64,000 nucleotides of DNA from Halorhabdus amylolytica (GTDB taxonomy: Archaea > Halobacteriota > Halobacteria > Halobacteriales > Haloarculaceae): contig NZ_SPQG01000009.1 of the NCBI RefSeq assembly GCF_004944975.1, positions 62,001 to 126,000 of the forward strand. Direction: 5' to 3'. This document shows, in pieces, positions 8,697 to 16,395 of the stretch. The notes beneath the pieces were generated by a model. The model was not told the origin of the DNA. It worked only from the letters and a program-made list of their open reading frames with translations, and did no database searches. Position 1 is the first letter of the stretch; every line of letters begins with the position of its first letter. Position numbers and translations under genes: made by a program.

Positions 8697-9691
8697 CTGG
8701 AGACGAATCCTTCGACTCCGAAGAACCGCTCTCGATCGCCGTCACCGGCGCGGCCGGGTATATCGGCTCCCGCGTCGTCGACCGCCTGCAGGCGACCCAT
8801 CCCGACTGGGAACTCACGGCGATCGACAACTTCTACCTGGGCGACGTCCGGGAGATCGGCGACGTGACCGTCCAGCACGTCGACGTGCGGGATCGCCGTC
8901 GTCTGGAGGACGCACTGTCCGGCAGCGACGTGGTGATGCATCTGGCGGCGATCAGTGGCGTCGACGACTGCGAGGAACAACCGGATCTGACCTACGAGAC
9001 GAACGTCTACGGGACCGAGAACGTCGCGTGGTTCTGCCGGAAGACCGGTGCGGCGATGATCTTCCCGTTCAGCATGGCTGTCCTCGGCGATCCGTCGTCC
9101 TTCCCGATCACTGCCGACCAGCCCCGGGACCCCATGAACTGGTACGGTCGGACGAAACTGCTCAACGAGCGCGCGATCGAGACATACGCCGACGGCGCGT
9201 TCCCGGCCCACCTCTTCTTGAAGTCGAACCTCTACGGGGACCATCGTATCGGCGATCGGGTCGTCTCGAAAGGGACAGTCATCAACTTCTTCCTCGATCG
9301 GGTGTTCGCGGGCGAGACGCTGACCGTCTACGAACCAGGGACGCAGGCCCGCAATTACGTCCACGTCAAGGATATCGCGCGGGCGTACGTTCGGAGCGCG
9401 GAACGCCTCGCGGGACAACTCGCCGCAGGCGAGACCGGCGTCGAACGTTACGAGCTTGCCAGCGACGAGGACCCGAGCGTTCGGACCGTCGCCGACCGGA
9501 TCCAGTCGATCGCCGGCGAGTTCGACGTCGACGTCGACGTGGAACTCGTCGAGAACCCGCGTGCTGGCGGGGAAACGCTCGTTTCCGAGTTCGCGGTCGA
9601 CACCTCGTCTGCCCGGGAGACGCTCGGGTGGGAGGTCCGACACTCCATCGAGGGGACGGTCCGCGAGCGCCTCGAACGACGGCTAGGTTGA
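8693..9691 (+). CDS. NAD-dependent sugar-nucleotide epimerase/dehydratase (extended SDR)
   Basis: 332 residues with TGAAGYIGS (about 18-26), HLAAISGV (about 83-90), PFSMAVLG with Ser127, and Tyr151-x3-Lys155 (YGRTK). The C-terminal part is VYEPGTQARNYVHVKDIA, a nucleotide-sugar epimerase signature. It is the last gene of the SQD1-like operon, with an ATGA overlap at its start. It is homologous to, but clearly different from, the gene before it. Its partner pathway is probably modification of the sugar nucleotide made by the first enzyme, for example an epimer or 4-keto derivative. The TrmB-family gene follows on the other strand after 20 bases. Confidence 0.8.
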   Translation: MTGDESFDSEEPLSIAVTGAAGYIGSRVVDRLQATHPDWELTAIDNFYLGDVREIGDVTVQHVDVRDRRRLEDALSGSDVVMHLAAISGVDDCEEQPDLTYETNVYGTENVAWFCRKTGAAMIFPFSMAVLGDPSSFPITADQPRDPMNWYGRTKLLNERAIETYADGAFPAHLFLKSNLYGDHRIGDRVVSKGTVINFFLDRVFAGETLTVYEPGTQARNYVHVKDIARAYVRSAERLAGQLAAGETGVERYELASDEDPSVRTVADRIQSIAGEFDVDVDVELVENPRAGGETLVSEFAVDTSSARETLGWEVRHSIEGTVRERLERRLG

Positions 9692-9711
9692 TCGTCCGGA
9701 CCACTACCGCG

Positions 9712-10557
9712 TCACTCGACGGAAGTGCTGTCGTGGTCCCAGATCAACTCGAAGTACCGACCGAGTCCGGCGACGAACGAGCCGTTTTCGGTGACTGCGG
9801 CCTGGCGCATCGACAGTGGGATGTCCGTCTCTTCGACGAGGACGATCGCCTTTCCGGTCTCGTAGTCCATGCTGGGATCGGCGATCGTTCCACGCCAGGG
9901 GAGGCGCTCGTTGCTGAACCGGAGGTCGACCTGCGGGAACGCCTCTCGGAGGGTTTCGATTCGGTCGGCCTGTACCCGACGGTTGTCCGCCGAGAGGTGT
10001 GAGGGGTCAAGCAGCAGGACGCGGATCGCGACGTCACGCTCGTAGGCGTCGGCGAAGGCCGGTCGGACCGACTCGAAGTACTCCAAGGACTTGGTGAGGA
10101 CGGCGATCTCCCGGTCGGCATTACGGTAGAGAGCGCGGGTCTCCGTCTCGCTTGGATCACCGACGTCCACGACGTGAAAGAGGTCTTCGGCCGGCGTGAC
10201 GTCCTCGCTGGCGCGCTCGTAGAGTGGGCCGAACTGCGAGAGGAACTCTTCCCGGACCGACTCGACATCGGCCTGGAACGACTCGAAGGACTGTCGGCGG
10301 TTCTCGATCGCCCGGTCGAGGATCTCTTCCGGGTGTTTGGCCTCGTACTCCTTGGGTCGGCCCGGAATCTCCTTGATGTAGCCCGCGTTCGCGAGCGTCC
10401 CGAGGACGTCGTAGATCCGGGCTCGCGGGATCCCCGTCACCTCAGCGAGGTTCGGCGCCGTTGTCCGCCCGAGCGTGAGTAACTGTGTCAGCGCCGTCGA
10501 CTCGTATTCCCCGAGATCGAGGTGTTCGAGTAGCTCTGCCGCACTGTCGTCGGTCAT
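9712..10557 (-). CDS. TrmB-family transcriptional regulator
   Basis: 281 residues with an N-terminal winged helix (about 12-75; NLAEVTGIPRARIYDVLGTL is the recognition part), a helical linker and a C-terminal phospholipase-D-like sugar-sensing domain. TrmB proteins bind sugars and control sugar transport or metabolism. The chosen ATG has GGAG 6 bases upstream; a start 27 bases earlier is also open. It is convergent with the SDR operon, whose promoter carries a perfect TrmB-type palindrome, so that operon is the likely target. A second such site lies at 11316-11336. It may respond to a sugar or sulfosugar, which is inference. Confidence 0.85.
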   Translation of the reverse strand: MTDDSAAELLEHLDLGEYESTALTQLLTLGRTTAPNLAEVTGIPRARIYDVLGTLANAGYIKEIPGRPKEYEAKHPEEILDRAIENRRQSFESFQADVESVREEFLSQFGPLYERASEDVTPAEDLFHVVDVGDPSETETRALYRNADREIAVLTKSLEYFESVRPAFADAYERDVAIRVLLLDPSHLSADNRRVQADRIETLREAFPQVDLRFSNERLPWRGTIADPSMDYETGKAIVLVEETDIPLSMRQAAVTENGSFVAGLGRYFELIWDHDSTSVE

Positions 10558-10720
10558 TGTCGCTCCTTCACGGCGCCGGTGCATTAACTCTTACAAAGCG
10601 TGTCATAGAACTTCCCACAAGGAATTATTTTCATATGACATTCAGCGAAGCAGTTGTTCGATAGAGCATGCGAATATACGATCAATAAAAATCATAATCG
10701 TCTAACCCATTACGGTACCT

Positions 10721-10912
10721 ATGGCTCTCCAATCGCTCCCAATTTGGCGACTAACACTGGGAAAAGAGGCAGGGGTGATATTCACCGTTTTCGTCGTTGT
10801 CTGGCTTAGTAGTCGGGGAGACCTCAATCCGCTTGGCCTGCTATTCGTCTCCCTCAGTGCAGTGGCTTTCACTGGCCTATACTTTCTCGCAGCATCCGTT
10901 AGGCAACGATAG
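10721..10912 (+). CDS. Small membrane protein, two predicted transmembrane segments
   Basis: 63 residues with two hydrophobic stretches, about 16-30 (GVIFTVFVVVWLSS) and 36-57 (LGLLFVSLSAVAFTGLYFLA), and a positively charged C-terminus (RQR). No family recognised. It lies in a patch that is more AT-rich than the rest of the window, behind an AT-rich sequence (about 10660-10700) that can serve as a promoter. The base composition and lack of relatives suggest a recently acquired or fast-evolving gene. Its reality is likely but not certain. Confidence 0.45.
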   Translation: MALQSLPIWRLTLGKEAGVIFTVFVVVWLSSRGDLNPLGLLFVSLSAVAFTGLYFLAASVRQR

Positions 10913-11315
10913 TCGATCCTCAGCGTCTATCGCTGTGGCGGACATTCGACACCGTGAACGGTTCGTCGTTCTCCTTTCCTACCGAAAAGACACATCCCAC
11001 CGTCTACGGTAATTACGGGTATGGGCACTCTTCAAGCTGTGTACCAGCAATTGGATCATCGAGTGCGTGAACTATCTTGAAACAGCGAGAGAATCCCGCC
11101 GTCGTCGGGCTACGCCCGACTGCTTGAGGGAGCTACGCTCCCTCTCCGTTCACGGCGCGGAGGATGTCACCGGTCTCATGCTACCCTCAAGGAGCGAACC
11201 GCGAAGGCCGTGAGCGAGTAGGGTGGGGTGGTTGACGGATACGCCACGTCGACTCCCGCTCCGTCCAGATGGTCGACACGGTCCCGAAAGATATTTACTG
11301 GCCGCGGATGGTGTA
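10913..11315. other. Gene-poor stretch with a probable IS relic and hairpins
   Basis: No convincing gene. The first part (10913-11070) is featureless. From about 11083 the sequence resembles the right end of a haloarchaeal IS200/IS605-type (TnpB) element and includes two strong hairpins, listed separately. At 11290-11297 an AT-rich box (atatttac) is the likely TATA element for the small gene at 11337. Confidence 0.5.
11083..11225 (+). mobile_element. Possible decayed right end of an IS200/IS605-type (TnpB) element
   Basis: The text resembles what lies at the 3' end of haloarchaeal tnpB genes: a block gagaatcccgccg, then ccgttcacggcg and ggaggatgtcac, then aaggagcgaaccgcgaagg and gagcgagtagggtgg. 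Between the two halves of the cccgccg...cggcg stem sit two extra triloop hairpins: CGGGC-TAC-GCCCG at about 11106-11118 and GAGGGAGC-TAC-GCTCCCTC at about 11126-11144. No transposase frame is left. The likeness is from memory of such ends, so this call is tentative. Confidence 0.35.
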
Positions 11316-11336
11316 GTTACTAAGGATCTGAGTAAC
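11316..11336 (+). promoter_or_regulatory. Second TrmB-type operator, before the small gene at 11337
   Basis: GTTACT (11316-11321), eight bases, then GAGTAAC (11330-11336) gives the same TACT-N8-GAGTA layout as the palindrome before the SQD1-like operon, but with a non-palindromic centre. The site ends one base before the ATG. Two sites with the same outer sequence and the same position flank the TrmB-family gene on both sides, which supports a local regulon. Confidence 0.65.
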
Positions 11337-11471
11337 ATGAGTGAAACGCCGGACGACGACTACGAGCATCTCGAAGATGTCGAGGACGGCTGTGGGTGTG
11401 CGGAGATCTGGGAGGCGATGAGTGAGCAGCGAGGTCGACCAGCGGGAGACCTCGAAACAGGAGAGCGGTGA
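11337..11471 (+). CDS. Small acidic protein of unknown function
   Basis: 44 residues: an acidic N-terminal part, then CGCAEIW with two cysteines, then a basic/polar tail. The ATG follows directly on the TrmB-type operator, so this would be a leaderless mRNA under that control. The last 49 bases of the gene region are duplicated just downstream (11485-11533), and the stop codon lies within the first copy, so the present C-terminus may have been made by the duplication. Small Cys-containing acidic proteins like this are common in haloarchaea. I do not know a function. Confidence 0.5.
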   Translation: MSETPDDDYEHLEDVEDGCGCAEIWEAMSEQRGRPAGDLETGER

Positions 11472-11533
11472 CGAACGGAACCGCGAGCAGCGAGGTCGAC
11501 CAGCGGGAGACCTCGAAACAGGAGAGCGGTGAC
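11424..11533 (+). repeat. 49-bp perfect direct repeat, 61-bp period
   Basis: Copies at 11424-11472 and 11485-11533 are identical, with a 12-base spacer. The first copy holds the last codons and stop of the small gene at 11337. The perfect match shows a recent tandem duplication. Confidence 0.9.
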
Positions 11534-11590
11534 AATCCAGAGCACGAGTGGCCGCGGCTTTATTTCTCCCTGGCTACGTATCCATAGACA

Positions 11591-12328
11591 GTGATCGTCG
11601 TCGCCACCGAGAACTTCGAGCTGTATCACGGTGTAGTCACGGAGTTACGCGACCGCGGCGTGGCGTTCACCACGATCGAACCCGACGATCCGTTCCCCAA
11701 GCGGACCGAGGTGGTCGTCGTGGGTCCCGACGATTCGATCGAGGGCCCCGAGGACGTGACGATCGTCGAGGCCGATCCCGCCGAACCCCGTCGTGCCGTC
11801 GAGAACCTGCTTGCGATCCTGCGGGGAGAGGACGGACGGGTGATCGTCGGGGTCGACCCTGGCGAGAAGCCGGGGATCGCAGTGCTCGCCGGCGACGTGG
11901 TGATCGGCGCCTTCCAGGTCCCGGCCGCGAAGGTAGGCGAGGTGGTCCGCCGGGAGGTCGCCGACGCCGCGGACCCGCTGGTGCGGATCGGGGACGGCGC
12001 CCGCCTGGTCGGTTCACGGATCGTCGACGATCTGGAGGACGTGCCCGTCGAAGTGGTCGACGAGACCGGGACGACACCGTACCTCGGCACCGGTGCGCGG
12101 GGGATGGGCGACGTGCTCGCGGCGGTCAACATCGCCCGGATCGAGGGCGAGCGCGTCGATTCGATCGATGTCGATCCGACCGCGGGTGAACTCCAGCGGA
12201 TCAAGGACCGCTCGCGCGAGGCCGGCGATGACAACCGGGCGATCGACGAACGACTGGCCCGTCGGGTTGCGGCCGGCGAGTTGACGGTCGAGGAGGCGCT
12301 GGCCGAACACCGCGAGCGTACCGAGTGA
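11591..12328 (+). CDS. Conserved archaeal protein with RNase H/RuvC-like fold
   Basis: 245 residues from a GTG start. An N-terminal part of about 75 residues looks like a small Rossmann-like domain. The middle begins VIVGVDPGEKPGIAVL (about 88-103), the Asp-Pro-Gly motif of the first strand in RuvC/YqgF-type RNase-H folds; later acidic positions (DDLEDVPVEVVDE, ARGMGDVLAA with Asp) could complete a metal site. The C-terminus is helical and charged. A nuclease role is possible but unproven. It stands alone, upstream of an ABC exporter operon. Confidence 0.6.
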   Translation: MIVVATENFELYHGVVTELRDRGVAFTTIEPDDPFPKRTEVVVVGPDDSIEGPEDVTIVEADPAEPRRAVENLLAILRGEDGRVIVGVDPGEKPGIAVLAGDVVIGAFQVPAAKVGEVVRREVADAADPLVRIGDGARLVGSRIVDDLEDVPVEVVDETGTTPYLGTGARGMGDVLAAVNIARIEGERVDSIDVDPTAGELQRIKDRSREAGDDNRAIDERLARRVAAGELTVEEALAEHRERTE

Positions 12329-12412
12329 CGTGCGTGGCGAACATCGTCGGACGGAGCGTGCACGCCAGCCGATACCGAAATCCGTTTGCCGGCCCTGTCT
12401 GGACAGTCACAT

Positions 12413-13165
12413 ATGAGCGACGCCCCCGCCATCGAGACCGACTCCCTCCGGAAAGTGTACGGCGAGGCAATCGCCGTCCGGGACCTGGATCTGACCGTCC
12501 CACAGGGTGCCGTCTATGGCTTTCTCGGCCCCAACGGTGCCGGCAAGACCTCGACGATCCAGATACTGACGACGCTCCAGAAGCCGACCGCCGGCACGGC
12601 GACCGTCGCGGACGAGTCGATCGGCCGTCGAGAGCGCGTCACGCCACATATCGGGTATCTGCCCGAGGAACCGCCGGTCTATCCGGAACTGACCGGGCGA
12701 GAGAACCTCGAATACGTCGCCGGATTGCGCGGCATCGAGGCCGACGAGCGTATCGAGTCATTTCTCGACCGATTTGGACTCACGAATGGGGCCGACCGTG
12801 CCGTCTCGGGCTACTCGAAGGGGATGAAACAGAAGCTCGGGCTGATCGGCGCACTGCTGCACGAGCCCGAGGTCCTGTTCCTGGACGAACCGACCGCCGG
12901 CCTGGACCCGCGAGCGGCGCGGGCGGTCAAAGACACGATCGCCGACGTATCCGATCGCGGCGTGACAGTGTTTCTCTCGACGCACATTCTACCCGTCGTC
13001 GAGGAACTGGGCGATCGGGTCGGCGTGCTACAGGACGGCCGTCTCGTCGCCGAGGGACCACCGGACGAACTGGAGGAGACGGCCGGTGAGGACGCAAACC
13101 TCGAAGATGTCTTCCTGAACGTGACCCGCTCGCGTTCCAGCGTCGCCGCGCCAACCGACCAATGA
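12413..13165 (+). CDS. ABC transporter ATP-binding protein
   Basis: 250 residues. Walker A GPNGAGKTS follows YGFL at about residue 40. The signature motif is the variant SGYSKGMKQKLG, and Walker B is LFLDEPTAGLD. This form is typical of drug/natronoA-type exporter ATPases of the ABC-2 class. The C-terminal part ends EDVFLNVT. The ATG at 12413 is preferred over an upstream alternative because it opens the conserved domain. It overlaps the permease gene by 4 bases (ATGA), so the two form one export complex. Substrate unknown. Confidence 0.9.
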   Translation: MSDAPAIETDSLRKVYGEAIAVRDLDLTVPQGAVYGFLGPNGAGKTSTIQILTTLQKPTAGTATVADESIGRRERVTPHIGYLPEEPPVYPELTGRENLEYVAGLRGIEADERIESFLDRFGLTNGADRAVSGYSKGMKQKLGLIGALLHEPEVLFLDEPTAGLDPRAARAVKDTIADVSDRGVTVFLSTHILPVVEELGDRVGVLQDGRLVAEGPPDELEETAGEDANLEDVFLNVTRSRSSVAAPTDQ

Positions 13166-14772
13166 CTCGCGAGCGTAGACAGCTGGCGGCCGCGGCGATG
13201 CTGGTCGCCCGGACGGAGGTGAGACGGACCTGGCGGCGACTGCGGACGAGCGAGTCCAACAAGCTGGTCGCCGGGGTAGCTGTGGGATTATTCTACGGCC
13301 TCATCGGCGGTGTTACGGGGTTCTTCATGGGCTCGGTCGTGGCCGAGGACGGGCTGGCGACGATGACTCAGCCCCGCCTCGGCGCGCTGGCAGTGCTGGT
13401 GTTCGGGACCTTTCTCGTCGCCCAGCGAACCGTCAAGCGAAGCGGATCGCTCGACGCCCCTGGGGCAGTGCTGACCGCGACCTCGCCGGCCGCCGTCGCG
13501 GTGGGCGTGATGGGTGCGGAAGCCGTCCGCGGGCTCCTGTTTGTCGGCCTACCGGCCGCGTTGACGGTCCTGGGGTTCGGTATCGGGACCGGTGACCCAG
13601 TAGCGGCGGCGGTCCTGGCCGCAGTCGCGCTCTGTGTCCTCGCGCTGGTGGTAGTCGTCGGGTTCGCAGTCGGGATGGCGTTCAAATACGTCTCGATGCG
13701 ATCGACGTTCGTCACGCGCAACCGGGGGAAGCTGGGGGTTGTCGGGACATTCCTGGCGTTCGGGGGCTACATGTTCTTTCTGGAGGGCCACGCACTGTCT
13801 CAAGCGATCGTCGAGCCACTGCTCGCGCTGCCGCCCGCCTGGCTTGGTGATCTCACCCTCGCCGGGACGCCGAACGTCTCCCCGCAGTCGATCCACCTGC
13901 TGGGTGCGCTCGGCGTTCTCTGCCTCGGTATGCCGCTCGTCACAAGTATGGGGGTGGGGCTGGCGCGGCGGGTCTGGTTCGGCGAGCGCGTCCGGCCCGC
14001 GGAGCGAGCGGACACGACGGTCGCGGGAACGGATATCCTGGGCTGGCTCCCCGAGGCACGCCTATCGATGGCGGCGCGAGCCGTCGCCCGAAAATCCGTC
14101 CTCCGCGCCAGACGGTCGCCGTTTATGGTCCAGTACGGACTGCTGCCGTACTTCGTGCTGGCAATGTTCGGTGTGCAGTTCGCCATCCAGGACGGGTCGA
14201 TCCCGTCGTGGCTCCCCCACGGGGCCGCGGCCGCCGGCGTCGTCACAACGGGGACGGCCTTCGCGCTGAATCCGATCGGCGGCGAGGAGGGACTGCTCCC
14301 GATCACGGTGACGGCCGGCGTCGACACGCGTTCGTTCCTCGCCGGCCTCGTCATCGCCGGCTGGCTAGTCGGGCTCCCGGCAACTATCGGCGGGACAATC
14401 GTCCTCGGCGCACTGCTTGGGACGCCCCCGGTGACGATCCTCGCCCTGGCGATCGTCGGCAGCGGGATGGCACTTGGCGCGCCGGGGATCGCCCTGGCCG
14501 CCGGCATCGTCTTCCCGTCGGTCGAAACGCAGTCGATCCCCGGCGCATCGGAGACAGTCGAACCAAGTACGTTCGCCTTCGGGCTGTTCGTGATCGTCCT
14601 CGCGATCGCGTCCCTGCCGGTGCTGGCCGCCTGGGTGATGGGAACAGGTCCGATCGAACGCCTTGGAACCGCCACCGCAAGCGTCGGGCTGGCCTGGTTG
14701 TTCGGCTGGGTCGGATTTCGTTACGCCAAGCGGCAGTTCGACGGGTACGTGCCGGACCCCGACCTGCTGTGA
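13162..14772 (+). CDS. ABC transporter permease, multi-spanning membrane protein
   Basis: 536 residues with about 12 hydrophobic segments spread over the whole length, starting with one at about 35-60 (VAGVAVGLFYGLIGGVTGFFMG). A cytoplasmic loop around residues 275-310 is rich in Arg. The gene is coupled by a 4-base overlap to the ATPase. The length suggests a permease with two fused halves or an ABC-2 type with many spans. The substrate cannot be read from the sequence. It is convergent with larC, with 14 bases between the stops. Confidence 0.85.
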   Translation: MTRERRQLAAAAMLVARTEVRRTWRRLRTSESNKLVAGVAVGLFYGLIGGVTGFFMGSVVAEDGLATMTQPRLGALAVLVFGTFLVAQRTVKRSGSLDAPGAVLTATSPAAVAVGVMGAEAVRGLLFVGLPAALTVLGFGIGTGDPVAAAVLAAVALCVLALVVVVGFAVGMAFKYVSMRSTFVTRNRGKLGVVGTFLAFGGYMFFLEGHALSQAIVEPLLALPPAWLGDLTLAGTPNVSPQSIHLLGALGVLCLGMPLVTSMGVGLARRVWFGERVRPAERADTTVAGTDILGWLPEARLSMAARAVARKSVLRARRSPFMVQYGLLPYFVLAMFGVQFAIQDGSIPSWLPHGAAAAGVVTTGTAFALNPIGGEEGLLPITVTAGVDTRSFLAGLVIAGWLVGLPATIGGTIVLGALLGTPPVTILALAIVGSGMALGAPGIALAAGIVFPSVETQSIPGASETVEPSTFAFGLFVIVLAIASLPVLAAWVMGTGPIERLGTATASVGLAWLFGWVGFRYAKRQFDGYVPDPDLL

Positions 14773-14786
14773 ACGCTCAGGAGCAC

Positions 14787-16250
14787 TCAGTCACTGATCG
14801 CCCGCTCGGCACGATCGAGGATTTCCCTGACCGGCCGGTCGGTCTCGCGGGCAACAGCGAGGGCGTCGTCGTACTCGGCACTCGCATCAAGCCAGGTTCC
14901 GTCGCGGTCAGTGGCGACCTTCACGTCGACAGTGTAGGCCTCGCTGTCGATCTCGATCTCGACCGTGCATGTCTCACGATCGGCGACCCATCGGTGTCCG
15001 GCACCGTGCTCGCGGACGCCGAGTGTCCCCGTCTCCTCGGCGAGTTTCCGCGCCACGCGATCGGCGTCTTCCGGCTTGACAATCACCTTGATGAGATTAC
15101 CCGGCCGGGTCTTCTTCATCGTCGCCGGGACGATCGACACGTCCCGGGCACCCACATCGACGAGCGTTTCCTGAAGTCCACCCAGTACTTCGGGCGTCGC
15201 GTCGTCGACGTTCGTTTCCAAGACGGTGATCGCCTCTTTGCGGAGGTTTCCGGCCGTCTCGCCAGCCAGCACCCGGAGCGCATTGGCCCGGCCGCCGGTG
15301 TCGTGATCGCCCGCCCCGTAGCCGGAATCCGCCACGTCCATCGCCGGAAGCGTCTCGACGCCCTCGGCGACTTCGGCGAGAATCGCCGCGCCGGTCGGCG
15401 TCAGGAGTTCCCGCTCGACCGGCCCACCCTGGATCGAATAGTCGGCGTCGGCCGCGATCTCGACGACGGCTGGTGCGGGAACGCTCGTGGTGCCGTGAGC
15501 CATTTGAACCTCGCCGTCGCCGGTCGACAGCGGCGTCGTGACGATCCGGTCCGGATCGAGGTCCGCGAGGAGGAGCGCGGCGCCGACCACGTCCGCGATG
15601 GCGTCGTCGGCCCCTACTTCGTGGAAGTGCGTCTCTTCGAGGTCGGTCCCGTGGACGGTCGCCTCTGCCTCGCCGAGGCGCTTGAAGATCGAGAGTGCCC
15701 GTCTTTCCACTGCCTCGGGCAATCCCATCCCCTCGACGATGCTGAGAACCTCGGCGTAGGTCCGTGTCGGACCGTGCTCTTCGACCGGATGTCCGTCGGA
15801 GAGCCTATCGTCGTCGTGGCCGTGGGAGCTTTCCTCGTTGTGGGCGATAGCGCGGTCGACGTCGTGGCGGTGGGACTGCTCCTCTTCGTGTTCGTGAGTG
15901 TGATCGACGTCGTGGCGGTGGGACTGCTCCTCGTCAGGTTCGTGGGAGTGTGCGTCCCCGTGGTCGTGTCCACGTTCGTCACCACTCTCCTTGGAGCGTG
16001 CGTTTCCGTGACCGTGATAGTCGTGTTCGTCCGTGGGTTCGGTGACGTCGTCGTCCGTCTCGGGGATGTAGCGGACGTCGACGGTCGCCGCCTCAATGCC
16101 GCCCGTTGTCGTCCGTTCGAGGACGTACTCGACGTCCAGTGCGTCCTCGACGGGGTCCAGGACAGTCGGATCGGCCCCGGCGTCGAGCAGGGCCGCAAGG
16201 ATCATGTCCCCGCTGGCGCCCATCCGGCCGTCGAAGGCGAGCGTCTGCAT
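14787..16250 (-). CDS. larC: Nickel pincer cofactor biosynthesis protein LarC
   Basis: 487 residues beginning with DGRMGASGDMILAALLDAG, typical of LarC (former UPF0272). LarC is a CTP-dependent enzyme that puts nickel into the pyridinium bis-thiocarboxylic acid nucleotide used by lactate racemase-like LarA enzymes. Both family halves are here in one unbroken frame. Between residues of about 73 and 165 lies a His/Asp/Glu-rich insert with several HxH runs, probably a nickel store; part of it is duplicated in tandem. The family is usually a little shorter, and the extra length is this insert. No larA, larB or larE lies in the window. Confidence 0.9.
   Translation of the reverse strand: MQTLAFDGRMGASGDMILAALLDAGADPTVLDPVEDALDVEYVLERTTTGGIEAATVDVRYIPETDDDVTEPTDEHDYHGHGNARSKESGDERGHDHGDAHSHEPDEEQSHRHDVDHTHEHEEEQSHRHDVDRAIAHNEESSHGHDDDRLSDGHPVEEHGPTRTYAEVLSIVEGMGLPEAVERRALSIFKRLGEAEATVHGTDLEETHFHEVGADDAIADVVGAALLLADLDPDRIVTTPLSTGDGEVQMAHGTTSVPAPAVVEIAADADYSIQGGPVERELLTPTGAAILAEVAEGVETLPAMDVADSGYGAGDHDTGGRANALRVLAGETAGNLRKEAITVLETNVDDATPEVLGGLQETLVDVGARDVSIVPATMKKTRPGNLIKVIVKPEDADRVARKLAEETGTLGVREHGAGHRWVADRETCTVEIEIDSEAYTVDVKVATDRDGTWLDASAEYDDALAVARETDRPVREILDRAERAISD
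15856..15932 (-). repeat. Tandem duplication in the His-rich part of larC
   Basis: A 29-base unit at 15856-15884 recurs exactly at 15904-15932, a 48-base period. It codes for EEQSHRHDVD twice in the nickel-binding-like insert. Confidence 0.8.
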
Positions 16251-16395
16251 GCCCCCACAGAGACGTTATGGGGACAAAAACGGCCGGTTTTCTCCGGTGA
16301 CATCTCTGACGGCGCCGGAACCTGGCCGGAGACGTCCCGTTCCCGGTAGCAAAAAGCATATCTCCGGGGATGCCCCAGAGTGACATACTCCCCTC

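Noticed and set aside
10797-11012. A 71-codon frame overlapping the small membrane protein
   Set aside because: It overlaps the better candidate at 10721-10912 in another frame and has no start signal or sensible composition.
14208-16349. A 713-codon plus-strand frame spanning the ABC permease end and larC
   Set aside because: It crosses two well-supported genes on different strands. The apparent Val-rich repeats are the reverse complement of the His-rich larC insert.
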